Assembly (NCBI GenBank): GCA_022539475.1
Contig: VCMS01000022.1
Coordinates: 496,001-560,000, forward strand
Reading direction: 5' to 3'
From: Gracilaria domingensis
Taxonomy: Eukaryota; Rhodophyta; Florideophyceae; Gracilariales; Gracilariaceae
Length of the DNA: 64,000 nucleotides
Positions 9,704 through 19,482 of the stretch are shown here, piece by piece; position 1 is the first letter of the stretch, and each line of letters begins with the position of its first letter. The position numbers and the translations under genes were made by a program. The notes beneath the pieces are model-generated. The model was not told the DNA's origin, did no database searches, and saw only the letters and a list, made by a program, of their open reading frames with translations.

Positions 9704-10549
9704 ATGATCGCCTTCATCACACATTCCTTCCCCTTTCGCACCATTTCATCCCCCCTGCCAAGCAGCCACGCCTCGTCATGGCGACCCAGTACGCCACGTT
9801 GCGCGGCGAACAAGCTGCTCGTCGTGGACTTGCAGCAGTTGCTGCGAAACGCGCCTGCAAACGTGCTGGCACACTTTTCAGAGCGCGTCACCGTCGAGCG
9901 AAATGCCACTGAGAATGGTACTTACCTGCTTTATAGTTCGCGCTCGGGCTACGCGCCTTCTATCAAGTCCATTCAAGATGCTAATCTGGTCGAGCCAGAT
10001 GCACTGGCTGTTCTGGACGGATCCGAACTGTATCAGCGACACTATCGCACCCCGGATCCCTATTGGGCGCGTACTGTGCGCCAACACTGGCAACCAAAAC
10101 CAATTCGATGGATTGTTTCTACCTTTTTCGCGGAGCACATCGAGCTTGTGGAAGGCAGTGATGAATTTCAACTGGTGTTTGGATGTAAGGATGGCGTTGT
10201 CCGAACTGACGTGTGTGCGCAGCTGGCAACAAAGCTCACTGAGATGGGCATTACAACTCGCGTCAGCGTGCTGGGCGATGACCGACATATCGCCGTTGCA
10301 CCCGCGGCCGCCGGTGCTTCGGAGGTGATTGCGTTTTGCCAGACCATGCTGGGCGTGGAAGAGAAGAATACGTTTGTGTTTGGAAGTGATGAGTTGGTGG
10401 GTAGTTGTGTTAGGGGGAAGGCTAATGTTGGCATGTGTGGAGTCGAGTCCAGTGATCGATGGGAGGGACTTGGCGATCGTGTTTATGTCTCCAAGGAAAA
10501 GGGCGCTAAGGCTTTGCTGGATGGCGTTTTGCATCACGCTGTTTTCTAG
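9704..10549 (+). CDS. Sucrose-6F-phosphate-phosphatase-like protein lacking catalytic residues
   Basis: A 281-residue protein with the whole-length pattern of the S6PP/HAD family. The opening strand LLVVDLQQLL (Asp42), YSSRSGYAPSIK, PDALAVLDGSELY and PIRWIVS correspond in order to the DLD motif, STGRS, the ITxVGTEI region and KxSFYV of plant sucrose-phosphatase. Active HAD phosphatases need DxD in motif I, a Lys in motif III and GDxxND-like acids in motif IV. Here motif I is DLQ (second Asp lost), the motif III Lys region reads AAAGAS, and motif IV reads GSDELV. It is therefore probably a pseudo-phosphatase, perhaps regulatory like the C-terminal domain of sucrose-phosphate synthase. The Ser/Pro/Arg-rich N-terminus after ATG 9704 suggests an organelle leader; an in-frame ATG at 9401 would add 101 residues. 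Confidence 0.7.
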   Translation: MIAFITHSFPFRTISSPLPSSHASSWRPSTPRCAANKLLVVDLQQLLRNAPANVLAHFSERVTVERNATENGTYLLYSSRSGYAPSIKSIQDANLVEPDALAVLDGSELYQRHYRTPDPYWARTVRQHWQPKPIRWIVSTFFAEHIELVEGSDEFQLVFGCKDGVVRTDVCAQLATKLTEMGITTRVSVLGDDRHIAVAPAAAGASEVIAFCQTMLGVEEKNTFVFGSDELVGSCVRGKANVGMCGVESSDRWEGLGDRVYVSKEKGAKALLDGVLHHAVF

Positions 10550-10772
10550 GTACGTTTCTGTTGCCTTTTCAAAGTGCGGTTGAGGCGGCTCTGTGATGAA
10601 CACAAACAGAATCTCGTTAATAATGACTGCGGGTCTTTGTTGCTCGTGGCGTGAGCTAAACTTAAAATCCATTTCGATCTGAGGGGCGCTATTGGAATGA
10701 CGACGTTGTTATGGCGGTTGCGACTTGGGCATGTTTCTCTAACTTATGCTTGTTTATCTGCTTTTGTTTCAG
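10550..10772 (+). other. Possible 3'-UTR intron of the SPP-like gene
   Basis: The stop TAG (10547-10549) is followed immediately by a strong donor GTACGT, the same hexamer used by the GT34 intron. A CTAAC branch-like motif and a pyrimidine-rich tract ending TTTCAG precede an acceptor at 10771-10772. The predicted 223-bp intron is entirely non-coding. It is inferred from signals only. Confidence 0.35.
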
Positions 10773-12440
10773 GTTGTCGTTTTGGATAGCTGACATTAAG
10801 CGATTGCCTCCGTGCTCGCCGCTCCGCGCTTTGGAGCTTTTCAGCATCAGCTTGTCTGTGGCTGCCATAGCACACAAGCTGATGTGTGAAAGTATTGCAG
10901 CAAACTAATATGCTTTTAACTGTCATTTACGTTGACATTTTTATTCTCGTGGGATGGTTGTGTTGGATACTCTTCTTGACTCGTTGGTCGAGCAGAAGAC
11001 AGAAGTTGTTTAGTTGTGTTCTCGGCTTAACTGCGGAGGAAAGGAGGACAGACGGAGTGGGACAGGCGTTGGTCATGGGACGCGTCAATGGCTCTGTGCT
11101 GAAGCATTTCCTTGTGAGAGCTCTGCGCGAGAGATGGGTCTCTTATATCTTGAGGCTGCACTACAAATTCCCGTCCTATAATACAAAGAGTGATGTTAAC
11201 TCTTTTGTGCTCAGGTGTGTCGTTTTTTGTTGCTGCTATGGGTGACATGCTGTGGTGCGTTTCGCACTATGGACATGATTGTCCTGGGCTTGTCCGGGAT
11301 GAATATCGGTGGCTCTGTATCATTGAGCCTGGATTCAAATGGATGCTTGTTGGAGATATTCTGGCTTTTGTGCATAGGATCGAATTTACATGCATTGTTC
11401 AAGCGCTTCTAGCACTTAGCTTAACGTAGACAATGCATCTGTCAATAGGCACAACCACGACAAAACGAGTGCGGTCTAGTATGCATCTGATCATCAGGAC
11501 GTAAGAGGTCGTATCGCATGCTTTCCAATCTGCATCTCAATCCGAATCGCGATTTCACACAAAAGCTACGATCTCGACTAACATAAATGGCTTGCCGAGG
11601 GAGCGGACAACCGTCAGAGACCTCATCTGGAAGTACGGTACCGTGCGATGCCCTTGCCACATAAAGAAGATAGATACCTTCGCTTCCTACGTCAGGGTTA
11701 TTGCGAGCCGCCAAACCCTCGAGGCGCCCAACAAAATGCCAACTAACATGATTTTGTAGCACTTTAGACCTCTTTGTTTTCACGAAGCTTATCTGAATCT
11801 AAAGCTCGCCTGTTCCGAGTCCCGGTACCGTCCGTAATGGACTCAAATTTGAAGTTGTAACTTGTTGGTGCAACTGGCGAAACTATAGACCACCAGTTTC
11901 TGTTGAATGAAAAAGAAACAGGCGCAGTTGCGAAGGACGGAAGGACAAACAGGGTTCCCAATTCCCCTTCCCGTTTGGTACTTTCGGAATGAGGGAATGA
12001 ACTTAACGGAACCGTGTAGATACTATCGCAGGTAAGATTACACGTCTACGATAGGAAAGTCGGCTGGGGCAGATTATATCAGCCTGAGATTCTTCGGCCC
12101 GACGGTGTTGAAGAAACATGTGGCCCAAACCTGCACGCTCCTTGAACAGAAAAACATGAGGTCCGAAACTTCTTGACAGGGAGTCTATGAAGTCACTTGG
12201 TATACACGTAGATGGATCCAGTATTCTAGCCTTTTTTTGCGCAGACGGATCAAAATTTTGTGGTCGATCTCAAAAGCTAACCTTCCTTCGTTCGTACCCC
12301 CACCCCCTTCTCAAAACGCCAAACAGTGTCATCGCCGTCGACTCGGAGATATTCTGCTGCCGGTCAAGATACCAAACAAGGTCTCAGTCACCTCGTTATA
12401 TTGCTTTAGCCCCGTCTCGCATTGGGCTGAAGGATTGACG
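10773..12440. other. Intergenic region without recognised gene
   Basis: Several frames of 60-120 codons on both strands show no recognisable domain and overlap each other. Related blocks near 12005-12060 (CGTGTAGA... and CACGTCTACGATAG) form a loose inverted repeat. The promoter and leader of the MATE gene should lie in the last few hundred bases. Confidence 0.45.
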
Positions 12441-14042
12441 ATGTTTCCCTCTTGTACGATGATCAATTTCGTTTCGCCTCTAGGCCCGTGTGTGTCTAGC
12501 AATCATGGTGGTCGTGTCTCACTGATACGGCAGCACCCCGGCACTCTTCTATCATTTCCAACTCGGGTAAGAGTGCGAACTCTGAGGAGGAGACCCCTCT
12601 TTCTTGCCGCATCTTCCATTAGTCAGGAACAGCCATCGCAGGCCGCTAGTGAACCACTACCCGACAAGCCGGTTACGCAACAGGCAACGCCACTAGCAAC
12701 TCCTGCCTCTCCCTCCATCGCGGAAATTGATCGCTCCATCTCCTCAATATCTCTTCCTGCGCTGGCAACCCTTTCTCTTGATCCACTAGTTGCACTCGCA
12801 GATATGGCGTGCGTAGGTTATCTTGGTGCATCTGCAATAGGAGGGGTCGGTATTGGAAACAATGTGTTTAATCTGTCCTTTACATGTTTTAACTTTCTCG
12901 GTATGGCAACGACCCCGGCAATTGCCAGAGCATTTGCGAGCGATAACCACGCCGAAGCTTCACGGCTTATTGCTCAGGCACTATGGGTGGCGCTGGTTTC
13001 CGGTATGTCAGCGACCCTTATTCTTTCGCTCTACACCCAACCCATTCTTTCGTTTTTTGGAGCCAATGCGTCCATTCTTCCTCAAGCTCGCGCCTACTTG
13101 AGAGCCAGAATATTTGCCGCCCCGTTCTTTCTGGCAGCTATGGTCGGTAACGGTGCATTTCGCGGCTATCAGGATACGAAGACCCCGTTGTTCGTCGGTC
13201 TTTTCGCCAATGTTCTCAATCTAATCCTATATCCCACTCTCATATTTGGAATAGGACTAGGTACGCGTGGCGCTGGAATAGCTATGGCTACTGGACAGAT
13301 ATGCGCGGGTATGGCACTTTTGATGCTGCTCGTGAAGACAGGAAAGCTTCGTCTTCAAGATATGGTGACACCCCCGAAAGCAGATGAGATTTTTCCGCTA
13401 TTGAGAACTGGAGCTGTTCTTTCGGTGCGAACACTTTCAATTTTTTCTACCATCTCGTACGCGACTGCCACTGCTGCTAGGCTAGGGACAGTACAAGTTG
13501 CGGCATTCGAAATCGGTCGTCAGATCTTCGCTCTGTTTGCTCGTCTTCTGGACGCAATATCAGTGGCAGCACAATCTTTGGTAGCCCTTGCGCTTGGAAA
13601 GAATGATTACGCGTTAGCAAGACGGACGGCTAACCGCATCCTCAAGATAGGAGTGACTATGGGATGTGCTTTTGCTGCCCTGTTGATGCTGACAATCCGA
13701 TCAGCTCCTCGTATTTTCACGTCTAATCCTGCGGTTCGTGAAATGGTCTCTTTAACATTTCCGTACATGGCTTTCATACAGCCCATAAATGGTCTGGTGT
13801 TTGTATTTGATGGAATATATACCGCCGGCCGCCGTTTCACGTCTCTTGCAATAGCAATCTGTATTGCCGCTTCCTGTTCTTCTGCTTTCCTTTTCTTCGT
13901 CCGAACCACGACAATGCCGCTCCAATACGTGTGGGTGGGTTTGAACATTTTGATGGTACTGCGGGCCACATTTCTTGGTATGCTCTACTTTTCGAAGTGG
14001 TCTCCTGCACCGAATCCAAGATGGCTCCAACGCCAGCAGTAA
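12441..14042 (+). CDS. Plastid-type MATE family transporter
   Basis: A 533-residue multidrug-and-toxin-extrusion transporter. Residues about 1-60 are Arg/Ser-rich with few acids and look like a plastid transit peptide, starting at the first in-frame ATG 12441. The transport core begins around residue 95 with SLPALATLSLDPLVALADMA, the typical MATE helix-1 pattern including the conserved Pro and Asp. FRGYQDTKTPL and GTRGAGIAMATG are hallmarks of the DinF/EDS5 branch. About twelve hydrophobic segments follow. Plastid relatives such as EDS5 export isochorismate in plants; the substrate here is unknown. Single exon. Confidence 0.88.
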   Translation: MFPSCTMINFVSPLGPCVSSNHGGRVSLIRQHPGTLLSFPTRVRVRTLRRRPLFLAASSISQEQPSQAASEPLPDKPVTQQATPLATPASPSIAEIDRSISSISLPALATLSLDPLVALADMACVGYLGASAIGGVGIGNNVFNLSFTCFNFLGMATTPAIARAFASDNHAEASRLIAQALWVALVSGMSATLILSLYTQPILSFFGANASILPQARAYLRARIFAAPFFLAAMVGNGAFRGYQDTKTPLFVGLFANVLNLILYPTLIFGIGLGTRGAGIAMATGQICAGMALLMLLVKTGKLRLQDMVTPPKADEIFPLLRTGAVLSVRTLSIFSTISYATATAARLGTVQVAAFEIGRQIFALFARLLDAISVAAQSLVALALGKNDYALARRTANRILKIGVTMGCAFAALLMLTIRSAPRIFTSNPAVREMVSLTFPYMAFIQPINGLVFVFDGIYTAGRRFTSLAIAICIAASCSSAFLFFVRTTTMPLQYVWVGLNILMVLRATFLGMLYFSKWSPAPNPRWLQRQQ

Positions 14043-16021
14043 TCTAGACACCTGATTGAGAGCTTTCGTTGGATATATCGAATGCTTTTTCTTTGAGATG
14101 AATTTCGACTTGCGGAATAGGTCTAGGTTCGCTACGTTCGACGCAATTGTGCCTTGAATCTAGGATTTGTATGTTTCAGCGCGACCACTTTCGTGCGAGG
14201 GGCTACGAACAACTTCGTTACCGCTAAAGAGGAGGGAAACTACCGTATCGCGTCAACTAATTGCTGAAAGGACCTCTCATCTGTTGATATCGATCAACCA
14301 ACACATTTTGATATGCGTTGGCCCTTCTGCCGACTTTTATCCGTTTCGAAATTCGGTATGCGTACTCTTGGTACCGTCGTGCCCTTGGCAGTCAGCGTGA
14401 ACGGGTTTTCGGCCCCTGCAGAGCGTGAAGAGATAATTGTGGACATGATGTTGAATCTTGAGCACGAAGCTGACCGAGGCTTTGAGATACGTTCTTGTCT
14501 GTGCGCCAATTTTCGCGTCCAAAGTCATTCGTGAACTTCGCCAAAGAGAAGATTGCTAACTGGTCGTGGTTTACTGACTGACTGTATATAACTGACAGAC
14601 TCATTAAAAGGAATCTGTACTTTACATCAAAGTCGGAATCTTGCATATGTTACCGGAATTCCGTTTGACATGGGCGATACCATATCGTCTTCCGAGATCT
14701 ATAGATGAAGACGGACATCGATTTGATCCCGATAAACGGCCACAGACCTTTTCTATTTACATGGGCCACCGTCCTGAATTTTCGTTTTGTGTGCTGTTTC
14801 AGTCGGAAGGTACGAGGCGCAAAGAACTGTCTTGTTGTTCTTGCGATTGCGATGTCGATTCTTTTGAAAGTGCAGACCTTATTGCGTGAGAGAACGTTTA
14901 CTTCAATAGAAACGTTCGGTAGCACTCCGGAATTAGGCTGTTACGCCCATAAAGAGAGAGAGAGAGAGGGGCCTTAATGCAGTATGATAGCTGGTTAACG
15001 CACTTGCACGAAAGGTTGAATAAAGACGGTTGAAGTGAAGTCACTCATCCTCAATGCAGCTAGTTTCTCTTCTTCTTCTTAGTATGATCTGCTACTCCTC
15101 ATTGCGAAGAAGCAGGAGTTTTGCACTCTTTCTATAGGTATTTCTCTCTCCTAAGAAAGACCATAAAGTTTGACGGTCGCCGCTTGATCATGTCCATCAT
15201 GGATTTGTCTTTTCGCTCTTGTGGCGTAGGCAACTCGTTTCGTCGTGACACACTAGTTGGCGAACAGCGAAAAAGAACGCGATCTACGTCCTTCTCCATG
15301 CGCGCCACGGGAAAAGTATCTCAGAGCCAAAGCCATAACACGACATACTGATATTCTGAAGAAGATCGATCTTTTTCTAGATTACCATTACCGTTTCCCC
15401 CGTTGAAAGTTTCATTTTCAAAACAAGGGAATACGCCTTTGTCATTGATTAGTTCTGCGACTCTTTTTTAATATATACTCTGCGATGAGTGAGCAAAGAA
15501 AGACATCACTCCGCTGAAAAGATGAAGACTGTGATTCACTGCAGTAAGAAGCACGAATTGCAATCATGATTGTACTGTGTGATCTTGGCATGATTAGTGA
15601 TGAATCACATCTTGAGGTATTTAACCTTCCAGGGGTTGGCGAACTTCTCTATCGTGAGAGAGAGACGTATGTTTATTTTGTCCTCGATCGTTCAATACAA
15701 GAAAACAATCTGCACGGATAATTATCTTGTATCCAACAGCAGCTATCGGTATGAGTGATTGTTGATTGTTTAATACGAAGTGAGGGACTCTTTCCAAAAT
15801 AAAATAAAAGAGGTTATTCACTTGTTGACTGAACCTAGACTTGAATTAAAGAGCAGCAAGTTTGTGGCGAAACACCAAAGTCATCGGGCGACAGTCGCCG
15901 CATAGAGTAACTTTCGTCTAGCTTTCCTGTCGCAGAGAAGGTCTTCGTGCGGCTTGCTTTTCTGGTTGGGCATGCCCGTCCTCACATCATAAGGCGTCAG
16001 TTGGCTGACCGGTTCACAAAA
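14043..16021. other. Intergenic region with simple repeats
   Basis: About 2 kb without a recognised gene. It has a GA microsatellite at about 14953-14968 and a perfect 12-bp palindrome (CAATCATGATTG) near 15561. Short frames around 14300-14900 and 15621-15821 show no domain. Confidence 0.45.
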
Positions 16022-17573
16022 ATGACAGCAAGCAGGTCTTTGTATTGCATAACCTTTGTTTCGTATGCATTGGCAACACTGCTCTGTGCAGCGCTTCCAA
16101 TACCGGTGGGGCAAGGAAATTCAGCTCCTCGAAAGATCGCGTTGTTGCACATGTACGACTCAGTGCCATTCTTTCAACGTCTTGGTAGCCTAACGGAGGC
16201 GAACAAGCGTCGATACGCTGATCGACATGGGTACGATTTTGTCGTTTCCACGCCGCAGAATACGTCTGGCATTTACAAGAAGCTGGACTGTTACATGGAC
16301 ACAAAGTTGATCGAAATAGGCCCCGATGCATCCGGTGAGTGCTGGGGAAGCGATGGCAGTTTCGATATCGATCATTCTCGGGCTGCTACGTTTGGAAAGA
16401 TAAAACTGGCGCTTGCTGCCTGTCAGGGAAGGGGCGAAGCGTGGCTTTTGTGGAGTGATGCAGATGCAATGGTAATGAATCAGTCAACGGCACTCGAATC
16501 GATCATTGACGATGCATACGACATGATGCTTACCTACGACTGGTTGGTACGTTGCTCGCGACTTTTTTTGCGCTCGTTGGGTCATTTGAAGGGGGGAGGG
16601 CGAGAGAGGAGCGACTAACACGTGCGGATGTTTGTGCGGATGCAACGTGCGCGGATAGCAGATGCTGAATGCCGGTATGCTGTTATTCAAGTGCAGCGAT
16701 TGGACGAAGGGCTTCTTGAATATGGTGTATAATGCACGGAAGTTTGATAACGAACGCGCCTTAGATCAGAGTAGCTTCCAGGAACATATTGACAATCTAA
16801 CACAGAGCGAGCGCGAAGAACATATCAAAGTGGTGCCAAAACATGCAATGAACGTGTATCTTGAAGAGTACAGGCCCGGGGACTTTCTGATTCACATGGC
16901 GGGTAAGCTGTATGAAGCGACGGAAAACGGGTTGTACGCTATCGCTAACCAGCTGGATATCTTATCGATGGTGGAAGACATCGAAGACGTGAAGGCGTTC
17001 TTCAGAAACCCGGCGTTTTTGAATTTCTACTCGGGGGTGTGTCCTGTGAAAATCGGTGAGCGCCAGAATTCATGCAAGCCCGGCGACGATCGTCGATTGT
17101 TCCTGAACGAAAGCCTGGGCTCCATGTCGTATCCGAACCGATATCGGCACGTGGGGCTGCGGTATTATTGGCTGGGTGATTGGAAGGATAAGTACGACGT
17201 CGAAGGGTGGAACGTTAAGAAAAAGGCGCTGCGGGTGCGGAACGGAGCGGACCACCGCAGCGACAGCAGGCCGAAGAGCAGCGCGAACGAGGTGCAGAGC
17301 GAGGTTGAACGGCTTGTACACGAGCAGCTTGGTGGGCGGGCGGACGGGGCGGATACACGGCGCGGTGACGGCGCGACGGCTGCGGACGGGAGGGCCAAGC
17401 GCGCGGAGGCTGAGGGAGCCACGCACGCGGCGGGGAGTGGCGCAATGCGGCAACGGAAGCGTGGTGCGCCGGACGCGCGGGCTGCGGTGGGGATCGGCGT
17501 GATAGTGGCGGTGGTGGGCGCGGGGGCATTGCGTTTCTACAGCACGCGCAAAATGTCCTCCAAGATACAGTAG
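16022..17573 (+). CDS. GT34 family glycosyltransferase (GMA12/MNN10-like), two exons
   Basis: Exons 16022-16546 and 16662-17573 give 478 residues plus stop. The first in-frame ATG (16022) starts a hydrophobic signal-anchor (residues about 8-28). The catalytic domain follows: KIALLHMYDSVPF, a nucleotide-sugar DxD motif in WLLWSDADAMVMN, and, restored across the intron, TYDWL joined to MLNAGMLLFKCSDW, matching the D-x-N-x-G segment of GT34 enzymes. Intron 16547-16661 has donor GTACGT and acceptor CAG and keeps frame. An unusual Arg/Ala/Glu-rich linker and a second hydrophobic helix (VGIGVIVAVVGAGAL) close to the C-terminus suggest two membrane anchors. GT34 enzymes add galactose, mannose or xylose in the Golgi; the sugar here is unknown. 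Confidence 0.88.
16547..16661 (+). other. Coding intron of the GT34 gene
   Basis: 115 bp, phase 0, GTACGT donor and GCAG acceptor. It contains a short G-rich stretch. Splicing restores the continuous GT34 motif. Confidence 0.85.
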
Positions 17574-18340
17574 GGCCGGTTCTACACGCACGCGTGCGCA
17601 ACAAGCCGCGCGCGTGTCGCGCAGCAACGACTAATGATCGCACATCTCGACGCGTCCAGAAGAAGCGCGCCGCCGCAACGGGTGCCAGCAGGCGGCCAGC
17701 AGCACCGGCTGCCACGGCGCGTGCGCGGCGCGCGCGAGCCGCGCCACGCGGCACAGCGCCGCGCCGCTGCCGCCGCGGCCGGCCGCGCGCGCGCCACGCG
17801 GCGCCGCGCAAATGCCGCCGCGCGCGGGCCCGCCGCGCGGCGGCGCGCCCAATTGCCGCCGCGCCGCGAAACAATCTCCGCGCGCGGCCACCAAAATCTC
17901 GCCGACGATTCGTCCCCGGACCCGGACCCGGCGCGCGCCCCGCCGCAGGCGCCGCCCCGCGCCCCGCGCCCCGCGCCACCGCAGCCGCGCGCGCGCCCCC
18001 CCTGCGCCGCTCGCGCGCGCGCGCGCGCGGCGCGCAGACACGCGCCTCTTACAGCGGCGCCCGCGTAACGAGCGCGAGCGCGAGCGCGAGCCACGCCGTC
18101 CGTTAAGTGTGGAATGTGGCGCGCCTGCGGGCGCCGCGCGCCGCTTGGCGCGCGCCGGGCCCGGTGCGCGCGTTCTGTAACTGCGCTTTTTTTTTTTTTG
18201 GCCCCGGACGCTTCTGGGCGCGGCGCGCGCGCGTGCGGGCGCTTTTTGCAATCGCATTGCCACCCGCTGCCGCTGCTGCGCTCCGCGTCGAGGCGCGCGC
18301 CCCGTCATCACGTCTGCAACACCGCAGCCGCCCGCTCCTT
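17574..18340. promoter_or_regulatory. CpG-dense GC island upstream of the PI4K-like gene
   Basis: Extremely rich in GCGC, CCGCG and similar words, with a poly-T run near 18188-18200. Frames are open on all sides because stop codons are scarce, and none encodes a recognisable domain. It precedes a pyrimidine-rich leader. Confidence 0.6.
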
Positions 18341-19482
18341 CCACCGTGCGTCGCGCCCGCCTCGCCTCTTCATTGCCGTCGTGCTTGCTTGCTTGCTCGC
18401 CCGCCGCCTTACCTCATCCCCGCATCCTTCTTCCCCGACAGCGCCCCTCCCCCCCCCCCCCCCCCCGCCCGTACCCGCTCCGCCTTGTCGCCGCACTCCG
18501 TGCATCCCGCATCCACGCGCGCACCCCTGTCGCGCCGTGCGTCGCTGTCGTCCGCTCCATCCGTTTCCCCCCGCCCGCCTCCCGCCGCTTGACATCGGCG
18601 CCGCGCACACACCCCTTCTTCTTCCCCCCCCCCCCCCCGCCTTCCGACACCCCGCGCCGCTCGACATCTACTCCGCCTCGACTCCCGAGCTCACACACTC
18701 ACCGTCGCTCATCCCTTGGCGTCGCGTGTGCGTGTGTGTGAGCGTGTGTGCTCGTTTTTAATCATCGCTTGCACATTGTGTCCCACTCGCATTTCACCTC
18801 TCTAATCGCGCATTCAATTCACACCAAATCAGACGTCCTCCCGTTTGTCGACCGAGCTCTCACATTCCATACCCGCTTCAACACCGCCGTCTCTAGCGCC
18901 TCTAAAACACCCGCATATCAACCCTTCTTTCTGCCTTTCGTCCGCTTTGCCCGCCTCCTTCCACTTCCGTTTCCGTCAAAGCACCCTCCTCTCCAACCAA
19001 CCCCTCCCCCCTACCCCATCCCCCATCCCCCATCCCCCATCCCCCTTTCCCTCACCCCTCCCCCTCCCGCCCTCCCTCCTCTTCTCTCCCTCTCGTTCTC
19101 CTCTGCACGTTTGCTTGCTTACGTCATTGTCGTCTGATTTCCTTGTACAGCCACCCCTTTCCGTCGTCACACTTCAAAATCACCACTTGCGCTCGTCTTA
19201 TGTCATAATGATGATGTAACAGCTTTTCACCATACAAATCTTACATCCTATCCGCCTGCCTATCTCAACACTTTTTCTTACTCTTCTTGCCGTTTTGTTC
19301 GTCGCAACCTTCAACCCACCCACCCACCCGCCCTCCACCACCACTCGCTTGTCTCAAAACCTTATTTCGTCTTCACCACTTCTCTGTTCAAAAGTGCCGT
19401 GTACGTACACAGGCGCTTTTCGCTCAATCCTTTCAATCTGGACTCCCCAACCCGTTCCCGCACCCCGCCCCCGGCTCTTATC
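18341..19482 (+). promoter_or_regulatory. Pyrimidine-rich leader of the PI4K-like gene
   Basis: The plus strand is C/T-rich for over 1 kb, with long C runs near 18448-18467 and 18627-18640 and a CCCCAT tandem array at about 19014-19045. It ends at ATG 19483. The skew is on the sense strand of the downstream gene, so much of it may be transcribed 5' UTR. Confidence 0.55.

Noticed and set aside
11442-11961. Possible transposon-like frames on the minus strand
   Set aside because: Looked for gag, polymerase or transposase motifs and found none.
17215-18344. Overlapping Arg/Ala/Gly-rich frames on both strands
   Set aside because: Same cause as above; they also overlap the end of the GT34 gene antisense.
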